From DATBAX01 sp963723765 (GTDB lineage Bacteria; Acidobacteriota; Terriglobia; Terriglobales; Acidobacteriaceae), in the NCBI GenBank assembly GCA_963723765.1, contig CAVRSD010000001.1:62001-126000 (forward strand): a stretch of 64,000 nucleotides of DNA. The letters are read 5' to 3'. This document shows positions 44,698-52,513 of the stretch, one piece after another. Each line of letters starts with the position of its first letter. Position 1 is the first letter of the stretch. Both the position numbers and the translations under genes were made by a program. Under the pieces are notes generated by a model. That model saw nothing but the letters and a program-made list of their open reading frames with translations, ran no database searches and had not been told where the DNA came from.

Positions 44698-46227
44698 ATG
44701 TCCAAGAATTCGTTTAAGGCCAAGTTGTGGTCTTGGCTAGGTCGAAGAAAAGCTAAGAGTGGCGACTACCAATCGGCGTTAACCTATTTCCAACGTATCG
44801 TGCGGTTATTTCCAGGAAACGTCTATGCACTTTGCTACACAGGGTATTGCCACTGCGGATTAAAGCAATACGAAGAAGCCATCAGCGCTTACGACCGTGC
44901 CCTGCAAGTAAAACCTGATTCTGCGTATGCACATGCTCAGCTAGGACGAATTTTCGTCTATTTGGGGAAGAACCAGGAGTCCGTGGACGCATTTACCCGT
45001 GCGTTTCGTATTGACCCGAAACTGAGTAAAGACGCCTCATACCAAAGTTCCCTTGCCAATGCTCTCGGGCAACTCAAACAGATTGATAAATCACTTGAAA
45101 CCTACAAAGAGGCAGTGCGCCTTGACCCGAAAAACGCTGACGCACAGATGGGGCTTGGTTGGGCATACTTCGCACTGGAGAAATATAAGGACGCCGAGGT
45201 GGCGGAGCGAGTTGCGGTCAAGCTCAAACCCGCGGATGCAGAAGCTCATTATCGACTTGGATTGACATTAGGCAATCTGGAGCATCACAGGGAAGCATTG
45301 GAGGAACTGAACGAAGCAGCCAGGCTCCGACCAGACCACGCCGAAACCTATTGTTCCATGGGTTTCGCTTCGTATGTTCTCAAGGATCATCGGAAGGCGA
45401 TTGAGGCATATCAGAAAGCATTGCAACTGAAACCAGAGTCCGCCGATGTGTATTGCAACATGGGCATCGCCTACGGCGATATTGGCGAACACGCCGAAGA
45501 GCAGGAGTGTTACCGAAAGGCGATTGAACTGAACCCTGAGGACCCGAGTAGTTGGCGGAATCTTGCAGTGTCTTACTCAGCATCCAAACAGTACGAACTT
45601 GCCATACCGATGTGGCAGCATGTCGTGAATCTGCAGCCCGACGACGGTACCGTCTGGGTGAGTTTGGGATGGGCTCTTGGACAACAGAAGAAGTTCTCTG
45701 ACGCTATTGTTGCTTTAGAGCAAGCCATCGCGAGAATTGCTAATTATCCCGAAGGCCACTTCAATGTTGCCTTGATGAATTTCCATCTTAAGAAGTTCGA
45801 CGCAGCGTTTGGATCTCTCGAAAAAGCTCTCAAGGTGAAACCCGATTATGCAGATGCTCTCGTTTTATCTGGCATGCTGGCTGCTGAACAAAAAAACCAC
45901 GAACTTGCCCTTCAACTATACGATTCTGCGCTTCGCGCAGAACCAGACTGCGCGGAAGCATTGGCAAACAAGGGCGAGTCGCTTTCGGAACTCGGCAGAT
46001 TGGAAGAGGCCCGTTCACATCTCGAAAAAGCTGGTGCGCTGAGGCCGAACGAAGCGGAAGTAATTCACAGCCTTGCTGAAGTCTATCTAAAGCTTGGTAG
46101 CCGAGATGCAGCGATGGAACAGTGCAAGAAGCTGCAGGAGCGGGACGATGAACGCGCCCTAGAACTGCTCTCTGCCATTTCTAAACTTCCCGCATCAACC
46201 CACGACACATCAGAGCGAAACTCATGA
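44698..46227 (+). CDS. Cytosolic multi-TPR protein located between moeA and moaC
   Basis: 509 residues from ATG 44698; the longer frame to 44626 overlaps moeA and lacks a ribosome site. Almost the entire protein is TPR, about 13 repeats of 34 residues (for example AYAHAQLGRIFVYLGKNQES, ALVLSGMLAAEQKNHELALQ, each with the W/L-G-Y/A-F-A-P pattern). There is no signal peptide, membrane segment or enzyme domain. Base composition is visibly richer in A and T than moeA and moaC, especially at third positions, which hints at later arrival. TPR proteins bind other proteins; a role in cofactor synthesis is not implied by sequence. Function unknown. Confidence 0.85.
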   Translation: MSKNSFKAKLWSWLGRRKAKSGDYQSALTYFQRIVRLFPGNVYALCYTGYCHCGLKQYEEAISAYDRALQVKPDSAYAHAQLGRIFVYLGKNQESVDAFTRAFRIDPKLSKDASYQSSLANALGQLKQIDKSLETYKEAVRLDPKNADAQMGLGWAYFALEKYKDAEVAERVAVKLKPADAEAHYRLGLTLGNLEHHREALEELNEAARLRPDHAETYCSMGFASYVLKDHRKAIEAYQKALQLKPESADVYCNMGIAYGDIGEHAEEQECYRKAIELNPEDPSSWRNLAVSYSASKQYELAIPMWQHVVNLQPDDGTVWVSLGWALGQQKKFSDAIVALEQAIARIANYPEGHFNVALMNFHLKKFDAAFGSLEKALKVKPDYADALVLSGMLAAEQKNHELALQLYDSALRAEPDCAEALANKGESLSELGRLEEARSHLEKAGALRPNEAEVIHSLAEVYLKLGSRDAAMEQCKKLQERDDERALELLSAISKLPASTHDTSERNS

Positions 46228-46256
46228 GATAGCTTCTAGTAAGATGGTTCTTGCGG

Positions 46257-46757
46257 ATGCTCAAGAAGCTCTCTCATTACGATCGCACTGGACGCGTGAA
46301 GATGGTCGACGTCTCCGCCAAGTCCGCGACCAAGCGGGAAGCCGAAGCCAGCGCGTTCGTTGCGATGAAGCCGGCGGTGCTCAAGGCCTTGCCGAAGAAT
46401 CCCAAGGGCGATCCGCTGGAGGTGGCGCGGCTGGCGGGAATCATGGCTGCGAAGCGAACTGCCGATCTGATTCCCATGTGTCATCCGCTGCCGCTGGCAC
46501 ACGTTGATGTGGTCATGCGGCTGTGCGAGAATGGCGTCGCGATTGCTTCGAAAGTCTCGACGATTGCGGTGACTGGAGTAGAGATGGAAGCCCTGGTTGC
46601 GGCCAGTGTGGCTGCTCTCACCGTTTACGATATGTGCAAAGCTCTCGACAAGGGCATCGAAATCCGCGAAATCGTGCTGGAGAGCAAGTCTGGCGGAAAA
46701 AGCGGGGATTACACGCGGGCGCGAAAAAATCGGCGGGATGTTCGGAGAAAAGCGTAG
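46257..46757 (+). CDS. moaC: Cyclic pyranopterin monophosphate synthase accessory protein MoaC
   Basis: 166 residues. MoaC converts the MoaA product to cPMP, step 1 of molybdenum cofactor synthesis. Signatures are MVDVSAKSATKREA, the active-site lysine and DLIPMCHPLPLAHVDV, GVEMEALVAASVAALTVYDMCKA and ESKSGGKSGDY. The start ATG 46257 follows a weak ribosome site; TTG 46251 in frame is an alternative. It begins 29 bp after the TPR gene, so the two may be co-transcribed. Its stop is only 5 bp before the regulator gene, so the regulator is probably translated in the same operon. Confidence 0.95.
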   Translation: MLKKLSHYDRTGRVKMVDVSAKSATKREAEASAFVAMKPAVLKALPKNPKGDPLEVARLAGIMAAKRTADLIPMCHPLPLAHVDVVMRLCENGVAIASKVSTIAVTGVEMEALVAASVAALTVYDMCKALDKGIEIREIVLESKSGGKSGDYTRARKNRRDVRRKA

Positions 46758-46762
46758 CGTCC

Positions 46763-47536
46763 ATGGCGAACAACGTCAAAGTGCTGCTGGTGGATGACAA
46801 TCCCATGGTGCTGGGGATGCTGCGCAATGCCCTGACGCCGCTGGCGATCGTCACCACCGCAATCGACGGGGCCGATGCCCTGCTGAAAGCCGTGGACGAT
46901 CCTCCCGACCTGCTGGTAAGCGACTATCGCATGCCCGGCATGGACGGCCGCCAGCTGGCGGAAAAATTGAAGAGCCGCTCCAATACTGCCGGGGTTGCGG
47001 TGATTTTGCTCGCCACCAAGACCGACATTAGTGAAAAACTGAGTTCGCACGATCATCCCGTGGATGATTTTGTCGAAAAACCATTTTTTCTCAAAGAAGC
47101 CACTCAGCGCATCAAGCGCGTGATCGACAAAATTGCATTGGAAAAAATGGCCAAGTCCACAGCCTCCGATGGCGTACTGCGCGGAAATTTGACGCAGATG
47201 AATGTGATCGACCTGGTGCAGTCTCTGGAAATGGGACGCAAGAGCTGCGCCCTCACTCTGACCAATGAACAAGACAAATGCGAAATGTATTTTAGCGAAG
47301 GCCAGGTCACGCACGCCGCTTATGGGACGCTGACGGGCGATCCCGCTGTATTCAAAGTTCTGCGCTGGACCGGCGGGAATTTCCAGGTCAATTTCGAAGG
47401 CAAGACCAAGCAGCAAACCACTACTCTGAATACACAAGGCCTGCTGATGGAAGGCTTGCGCCTGCTCGATGAAGCCCAACGAGACGGCGGCGGCAAAGCT
47501 GAAGAAGAGGAAGAAGACGTTCTGCTGGATTCCTAG
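46763..47536 (+). CDS. Response-regulator receiver fused to DUF4388 (PATAN) domain
   Basis: 257 residues from ATG 46763; a longer frame from 46523 overlaps moaC and is rejected. Receiver domain: acidic pocket VLLVDDNPMVL, acceptor aspartate in LLVSDYRMPGMDG and lysine in DFVEKPFF. The following DUF4388/PATAN domain begins GNLTQMNVIDLVQSLEMGRK and ends before an acidic C-terminus (GGKAEEEEEDVLL). DUF4388 proteins occur in gliding-motility and biofilm signalling. The gene lies 5 bp after moaC, suggesting co-expression with cofactor synthesis, but the reason is obscure. No matching kinase adjacent. Confidence 0.9.
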   Translation: MANNVKVLLVDDNPMVLGMLRNALTPLAIVTTAIDGADALLKAVDDPPDLLVSDYRMPGMDGRQLAEKLKSRSNTAGVAVILLATKTDISEKLSSHDHPVDDFVEKPFFLKEATQRIKRVIDKIALEKMAKSTASDGVLRGNLTQMNVIDLVQSLEMGRKSCALTLTNEQDKCEMYFSEGQVTHAAYGTLTGDPAVFKVLRWTGGNFQVNFEGKTKQQTTTLNTQGLLMEGLRLLDEAQRDGGGKAEEEEEDVLLDS

Positions 47537-47563
47537 CCCTGCACCAACTTAGCGCCGGCAGAC

Positions 47564-47600
47564 AGCAGATTCCTCGTCGCTTCGCTCCTCGGAATGACAA
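47564..47600 (-). repeat. Dispersed repeat TGTCATTCCGAGG...CGAGGAATCTGCT, inverted copy
   Basis: Reads AGCAGATTCCTCGTCGC then TTCGCTCCTCGGAATGACA on the plus strand, the reverse complement of the copies at 12549 and 56852. It lies between the receiver gene and the convergent VWFA gene. Confidence 0.85.
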
Positions 47601-47630
47601 TTCTTTTGGAGTTCATTCAGAAAGACAGCC

Positions 47631-48632
47631 TCATTGAGTCGTGCCCAGCGCCCAGTAGCTTGTCCGCGACAGAACACTTACTCCCGCCTCGGGTTGTTTC
47701 AAGCGAACCTCAATCTTGTGCAGTCCAGGGTGCGGCTTTTGTGGCTCGAAGCTTAGTACGTAACGGCTGTGCAGGTGGTTGGTGAAATCCACCAGGCGGC
47801 TTTCAAAGGCCCTCCGCGAGGTGAACGACACATACTCGCCTCCGGTCATGGCGGCGATGGTTTTGGTGGTGTTTTTTCTCATGGCCTGTCTGGCCATGAG
47901 CAGCGTACCGATGATATCCGGAGGAGCGTCCCAGTAGGCTTCGTCGTGGTTGGTGCCGCGCTCGGTGTCGATCACCTGCGAGAGCGATGGCGAGAACGCG
48001 AGCGCGTAGACCACCGTATTGCTGTTCCCAATAGCGGTTACCAAGTCGTCAATTTTGGCGACATGGCTTCCCTGGTCCCGGTTTTCGCTCACAAGAAGCA
48101 GCACCCGCTGGCGCGGCACTGGTTCCTTCTCCAGCAAGCTGACCGAAAATTTTACCGCATCGCGAATGGCGGCTCCATTGTCGCCTGCCTGCAGGGTTTT
48201 AAGATCCTCATCAATCGCTGACTCGTTATTGGTGAAATCCTGCACGAGATTGACGTGGCTATCAAATTCGACCAAAGCGATTTGCGATCCATGCTGACCA
48301 AAAATCGGGCTAAGCATTGCTCCGACACCCCGCATTCTGAGGAATTCGCGATGGGCTCGCCGTCCTGTTTGAATGGCCACGACCACCGACACGGGTTCGG
48401 ACTCCGGCGAATCGTCCAAGTGAACGGCCTGCTCCACTCCATCATCAAAGATGGCGAAGTCTTTTTGGGTTAGGCCATAGACGGCGTGACCGGCCGCATC
48501 TTTCACCAGCGTGGGTACCAGGACCGCATTCGCCTGACTGCGCAGAGTCGCGTCCTCTTGGGCGGCGGTCACGCTCATGAGCAACAGGACGATGAAGAAA
48601 ACTTTGGCAATCATAGAAGCGGCAAGAGGCAC
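47631..48632 (-). CDS. Secreted VWFA-related acidobacterial protein
   Basis: 333 residues with a signal peptide (KVFFIVLLLMSVTAAQ). After a beta-strand region (VLVPTLVKDAAGHAVYGLTQ, FAIFDDGVEQ) a von Willebrand A-like domain follows. Its MIDAS position reads VVAIQTGRR rather than DxSxS, so metal binding may be lost. The layout with the FAIFDDGVEQ stretch matches the protein family long noted as typical of acidobacteria (TIGR03436-like). Role is unknown, probably adhesion or protein interaction on the surface. It interrupts the molybdenum gene series on the other strand, between the regulator and mog. Confidence 0.88.
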   Translation of the reverse strand: MPLAASMIAKVFFIVLLLMSVTAAQEDATLRSQANAVLVPTLVKDAAGHAVYGLTQKDFAIFDDGVEQAVHLDDSPESEPVSVVVAIQTGRRAHREFLRMRGVGAMLSPIFGQHGSQIALVEFDSHVNLVQDFTNNESAIDEDLKTLQAGDNGAAIRDAVKFSVSLLEKEPVPRQRVLLLVSENRDQGSHVAKIDDLVTAIGNSNTVVYALAFSPSLSQVIDTERGTNHDEAYWDAPPDIIGTLLMARQAMRKNTTKTIAAMTGGEYVSFTSRRAFESRLVDFTNHLHSRYVLSFEPQKPHPGLHKIEVRLKQPEAGVSVLSRTSYWALGTTQ

Positions 48633-48677
48633 TGAAAATTCTATCCCGTTCCCAGCCGGGCCTTCAGTCCTTTTTAG

Positions 48678-49226
48678 ATGCAGGATTTGCCCGTATCATG
48701 GGGAAAACCTATGGGACACCAAGACCCAGCGTCCTCCTCGACTCCTGAAGCGGTCACCGCCGCCGTGATCACGATCAGCGATTCCTGCGCCAGCGGCCGT
48801 CGCGCTGACCTCTCCGGCCCGGCGGTAGTCGAACTTCTCAGGCAGACCGGTTTCACGATTCTTGCCACCGAGATCGTCCCCGACGATCAACCTGCCATTG
48901 AGCGTACGATCCGTTGGCTGACTAGCGAAGTGCGGCTCGTGGTCACGACCGGCGGGACCGGAATATCCGTGCGGGATATCACGCCGGAAGCTACGCGGGC
49001 AGTGTGTGATCGTCTGCTGGAAGGTGTAGCTGAGCGAATGCGTTTTGAAGGCGTGAAGAAGACCCCATTTGCGGCTCTGAGCCGTGGGGTCTGCGGCGTG
49101 CGCGGAAAATCCGTAATCTTGAATTTGCCGGGGAGTCCTACGGGGGCCGTTGAGTCACTGGAAGCTGTCATTGATCTCCTGCCGCATGCACTCCGGCTAC
49201 TCAATGGGGATACGGAACACGGATGA
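48678..49226 (+). CDS. mog: Molybdopterin adenylyltransferase (MogA/MoaB family)
   Basis: 182 residues from ATG 48678, or 171 from ATG 48711, which better matches the family N-terminus. Marks are AVITISDSCASGRRADLSG, the pterin-binding VVTTGGTGISVRDITPEAT and ILNLPGSPTGAVESLEAV. It adenylates molybdopterin ready for MoeA. With moeA and moaC it forms three of the known steps; moaA, moaD and moaE are not in this window. Divergent from the VWFA gene, about 45 bp away. The MogA and MoaB names overlap; the reaction is the same or similar. Confidence 0.92.
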   Translation: MQDLPVSWGKPMGHQDPASSSTPEAVTAAVITISDSCASGRRADLSGPAVVELLRQTGFTILATEIVPDDQPAIERTIRWLTSEVRLVVTTGGTGISVRDITPEATRAVCDRLLEGVAERMRFEGVKKTPFAALSRGVCGVRGKSVILNLPGSPTGAVESLEAVIDLLPHALRLLNGDTEHG

Positions 49227-49381
49227 AGCGAAAGGGATCCGTCTCCAGCTATCTACCAGTTGTCCATCCACCTTGCATTCCTCTCGCGTCAGTCGTTAGG
49301 CTGTTGTCGCACTTCGGCCAGAAAAATCCATCTATAGAAAATCGTGTGACGCGGAACTGTGTCTACGTTTGAGGAGAACGC

Positions 49382-49982
49382 ACGAACCGCCTTCTTACGG
49401 TCGCCACCATCGTGATGGCTATTGCCATCGCGGCCCAGGCACAAACGCCCGCCGATAAAGAGCGGGCGCTTAAATATCTGGAGAGCACCAAACAGGCTGT
49501 CCTGGACGCAACTGCTGGACTTTCCGAGGCCCAATGGAACTTCAAATCAGCGCCAGACCGGTGGTCGGTTGCCGAAGTAACCGCGCATATTGCCACCGCC
49601 GAGGATCTGCTCCGGGGATTGATCGTGGACAAAGTGATGCAATCTCCAGTCCAGCCTGAAGGCGCGGACGTGAAGGGGACTGACGATCAGGTACTCGCCA
49701 TGATTCCGGATCGCAGTCATAAGGCACAGGCTCCCGAGCCGCTGAAACCCACCAACCGGTATGGCTCGCCACAGGCAGCGCTCAAGCATTTTATTGAGAG
49801 CCGCCAGCAGACTATAGATTTTTCTCAACCAGCATGACGACCTGCGAGTTCACTCGATGGATAGTCCGTTAGGGAAAAAACTGGACGCGTACGAATGGGT
49901 GCTTTTTATTGCGGCGCACAGCGAACGTCATACCAAGCAGATCCTCGAAGTCAAAGCTGATCCGAATTTTCCAAGGAAATAA
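49382..49982 (+). CDS. DinB-superfamily protein with signal peptide (one-base frameshift, ACG at the start position)
   Basis: Repaired length is 199 residues. The N-terminal segment NRLLTVATIVMAIAIAAQAQ is a signal peptide. The DinB four-helix pattern includes WSVAEVTAHIATAEDLLR and, after the frameshift, LDAYEWVLFIAAHSERHTKQ, with the three spaced histidines that bind metal. An extra T in the TTTTT run at 49819-49823 splits the frame. There is no ATG before 49415: the codon at the expected start, 49382-49384, is ACG, preceded by GAGGAGAACG, an excellent ribosome site. GTG 49412 is the first conventional start but would remove the signal peptide. Substrate unknown. Confidence 0.8.
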
Positions 49983-50003
49983 CCTGTTCCAACGGACCAG
50001 GGG

Positions 50004-50029
50004 TGGAGACGCAGGCAGCTGCGTCTCCA
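50004..50029. repeat. Palindrome TGGAGACGCAG...CTGCGTCTCCA
   Basis: Arms TGGAGACGCAG and CTGCGTCTCCA with a 4-base centre, 22 bp after the DinB-like gene. Related to the AGAGACGTGGC palindrome at 15482-15505. It may act as a transcript end or belong to a repeat family. Confidence 0.65.
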
Positions 50030-50123
50030 TCACTGTTTAGCATGACTCTGTTTAAACACGACTCCGTCGGATCGAGCGATTCTCTTTCGCGTACACTTTT
50101 AGGGACAGCCTTTATATCCAGAC

Positions 50124-50855
50124 TTGAATACACTCAAACATATTCTTTCCCGCTATAGCGCCATCCTTTGGGCATTTCTGAAGCCCTTGGGCGCAGGGGG
50201 AGTTTTTCTGGTTGCCGCCATCGATGGCAGCTCGATTGGCCTGCCGGTGGACGCAATTGTCGCCGGCTACATCTATACGGATCGCCCCCGCTTCCTGCTG
50301 TATGTGCTCATGGCTGCCGCAGGGTCGACCTTGGGTAGCATCGTTGTCTATGTGATTGGATATAAAGGGGGCGAGGAACTGCTCCGCAAACGTATTTCGC
50401 CGGAACGATTTGCGAAGATCCACAACGCCTTCGATCAGCACCCCTTCTGGAGCCTGATGTTCCCGGCCATGCTTCCCCCGCCCACGCCTTTCAAACTTTT
50501 TGCGCTGGCGGCGGCGATCTCCGAGATGAAGTTTAGTCACTACCTGCTGGCGATTTTCTCGGGACGTTTCGTGCGTTTTTTGTTGCTGGGATTACTGACG
50601 TTGAAATATGGGCCTAACGTAGTGCATTTGGTGGGAGAACTGGTTCGCCGGCATTATTATTGGGCGCTGCTGGCGCTCGCGCTGGGAATCGCAGTTTGGC
50701 TGCTGGTGCGTAAATGCGCAGCCAAGAAAATAACAACCGCGATGCAGCCAAATGCAGACACCTTAGGCAGAGGCGGCGTGGTCTCCATGCTTGCCGTGAA
50801 TCCCAAGCACATAGAGCAAGCCCGGGGTGGCAAACATTGCGGCGGTGAAGAGTAA
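50124..50855 (+). CDS. DedA/VTT-domain membrane protein
   Basis: 243 residues, start TTG 50124 (NTLKHILSRYSA). Four to five membrane segments with the VTT features FLVAAIDGSSIGLPVDAI, GSTLGSIVVYVIGYKGG, PFWSLMFPAMLPPPTPFKLF and SGRFVRFLLLGLL. DedA proteins are thought to move lipids across the inner membrane; specific substrate unknown. The C-terminal 93 bp (50763-50855) overlap the oppositely oriented 50763-51296 gene, an unusual overlap of coding regions; the last 30 residues are hydrophilic and may be dispensable. Upstream only a short gap with the palindrome at 50004. Confidence 0.88.
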   Translation: MNTLKHILSRYSAILWAFLKPLGAGGVFLVAAIDGSSIGLPVDAIVAGYIYTDRPRFLLYVLMAAAGSTLGSIVVYVIGYKGGEELLRKRISPERFAKIHNAFDQHPFWSLMFPAMLPPPTPFKLFALAAAISEMKFSHYLLAIFSGRFVRFLLLGLLTLKYGPNVVHLVGELVRRHYYWALLALALGIAVWLLVRKCAAKKITTAMQPNADTLGRGGVVSMLAVNPKHIEQARGGKHCGGEE

Positions 50856-51296
50856 GTCGCCTTCAATCGCCGGCCGGAAAAAAGGCAATCCCAAGGTGTA
50901 CGAGGTCATCAGACCGGCCCAAGTGTGCGGATACATCGTCCCCGCAGCCCAGACCCCAAAATTGCTTAAGAGAAAGAAAGATACCGAGCTAGCTAGAGCA
51001 GCCCCGATCACTCGCAACGGTTTTGCATTCTCCCGCAGGTTCGTGCCCAACCAAATAATGGCCGCATACCATGCCCAGGTGATGAACTGGTCCCAGGTAA
51101 ACGGATAGTGATAGACAAACTTGTCGAGCAGAAGGTCAGAGACAGCCAACAGCGCGAACGGGATCCAAAGCTGGCGGCGCGGCCCGCGGGCGCCAAAGAA
51201 CAACAACGCGGCAGCCACCGGGGTGAACGTCCAGGGATGCGGTAAGAGCGTCAGATGAACCGCAACCGCCAACGCGATAAATAAATAGGCCAGCAT
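50763..51296 (-). CDS. Small integral membrane protein, DUF6580-like
   Basis: 177 residues with five or six membrane segments (AYLFIALAVAVHLTLLPH, FTPVAAALLFFGARG, WYAAIIWLGTNL, VIGAALASSVSFFLLS and GLMTSYTLGLPFF). The layout resembles the DUF6580/putative transport family found in acidobacteria and planctomycetes. No catalytic motif. Its last 31 codons are antisense to the end of the DedA gene, so convergent transcripts would overlap. The name is a pattern-based guess; the gene is sound because hydrophobic segments are regularly spaced and only this strand is coherent. Confidence 0.82.
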   Translation of the reverse strand: MLAYLFIALAVAVHLTLLPHPWTFTPVAAALLFFGARGPRRQLWIPFALLAVSDLLLDKFVYHYPFTWDQFITWAWYAAIIWLGTNLRENAKPLRVIGAALASSVSFFLLSNFGVWAAGTMYPHTWAGLMTSYTLGLPFFRPAIEGDLLFTAAMFATPGLLYVLGIHGKHGDHAASA

Positions 51297-51409
51297 AATG
51301 CACCTCGGGGATGTGAGTAATGATTGTGGCTTGCGGGCGCTATGGCGTCAAGTTGGAGTTGCACTCTAAAAGTGGAAAGCATTGCAAAAGCCGGGACTGT
51401 GCCTTCTAC

Positions 51410-52513
51410 TCAATGACTTGCAGGCTTCTCTGGGAACGGCATGAGTTCAGGCAAATAAAGCCCAGCAACATGGTGGGTGATGTCATCGGGAGCGGCGTCC
51501 GCAGCATTGGTCAGCACCACGATGGTAAGTTTGTCGTCTGCATAGCGGGAAATCTGAGTCGCAAAGCCCTGCCATTCGCCTTCATGCTCAATAATGCGGT
51601 GGCCGCGAATGCTCTCAATGAACCAGCCGAATCCATAGTCGCCGGGATTGGGTTTTCCGTTGTTGAGTTTGGCGATCGTCCACATTTGTTGCCAGCTTGA
51701 TTGCTTCAGCAACTTCTCCGTGCCCTGGGCTGCATCCCACTTGGCCAGATCCAGGATGGAAAAATATAAACTTCCATCGGCTGAGGTGTTGAGAGTGGGC
51801 GCCACCCATTCCTGGTTCTTCAATTTTCCTTTGACCAGACGATAGCCGGCGGCCCGGTTGGGAATAATGTCCGCCTCGCTGATGATTCGGGTCGTCGTCA
51901 TCCCCAACGGCTGGAAGATGCGTTCCTGCAAGAAGTCGCCGTAGAACTCTCCGGTAACACGGTGAATGAGGATACCCAAAGTCAAATATCCCAGGTTCGA
52001 ATAGTCAAATTTCGTTCCCGGCGGATAGGCCAGGGGAATCCCTTCGACGATCTTTAGCATCTCGGCTTCGGTACGATCCCGCCGGAAATCGAAGTTATCT
52101 GGATAGTCGGTAAAGCTAGCGGTGTGGCTCAGAAGCTGTCGCACCGTCACCTGTGTCCAAGCAGGCGGAGCATCCGTAAAATATTTTGTGAGCGGGTCAT
52201 CCAGATGGATTTTCCCTTCCTCCACCAGCATCATTACCGCCGTTGCGGCAAATTGCTTGCCCATGGAACCTGATTGAAAGACCGTTTCAGGCTTGACCGG
52301 GACCTGCAACTCAACATTGGAAAGACCGTAACCCTGCGCCCGAACGATCTTTCCATCACGCACCACTAAAAGCGATAGCCCTGGAATCTGCCGTTTGGTC
52401 ATCTCGGCTTGAATGTACTGATCGACAGGATCAGGCGGGGCCTGCGCCATTGCTGCCGTCGTGAACAGCGACAGCAGGCACGCGATTTGCAAAGCGTAAG
52501 GAATTTTCATCAA
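51410..52513 (-). CDS. Secreted beta-lactamase-fold serine hydrolase (class C / esterase-like)
   Basis: 367 residues. Signal peptide (ALQIACLLSLFTTAAMAQ) and the three active-site motifs of the family: SxxK as SGSMGKQF, YxN as FDYSNLGYLT, and the third box as EHEGEWQGF (HxG-like). This mix is typical of environmental class-C-like hydrolases or esterases rather than true beta-lactamases. The ATG of this gene overlaps the TGA of the membrane hydrolase gene (ATGA at 52510-52513), so translation is coupled. Substrate unknown. Confidence 0.92.
   Translation of the reverse strand: MMKIPYALQIACLLSLFTTAAMAQAPPDPVDQYIQAEMTKRQIPGLSLLVVRDGKIVRAQGYGLSNVELQVPVKPETVFQSGSMGKQFAATAVMMLVEEGKIHLDDPLTKYFTDAPPAWTQVTVRQLLSHTASFTDYPDNFDFRRDRTEAEMLKIVEGIPLAYPPGTKFDYSNLGYLTLGILIHRVTGEFYGDFLQERIFQPLGMTTTRIISEADIIPNRAAGYRLVKGKLKNQEWVAPTLNTSADGSLYFSILDLAKWDAAQGTEKLLKQSSWQQMWTIAKLNNGKPNPGDYGFGWFIESIRGHRIIEHEGEWQGFATQISRYADDKLTIVVLTNAADAAPDDITHHVAGLYLPELMPFPEKPASH

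Noticed and set aside
5208..49982. Programmed frameshifting as the explanation of the split genes
   Set aside because: No shared slippery sequence, stop-codon context or stimulatory structure; the shift sites differ and include essential der, so assembly errors fit better. Kept only as a testable alternative.
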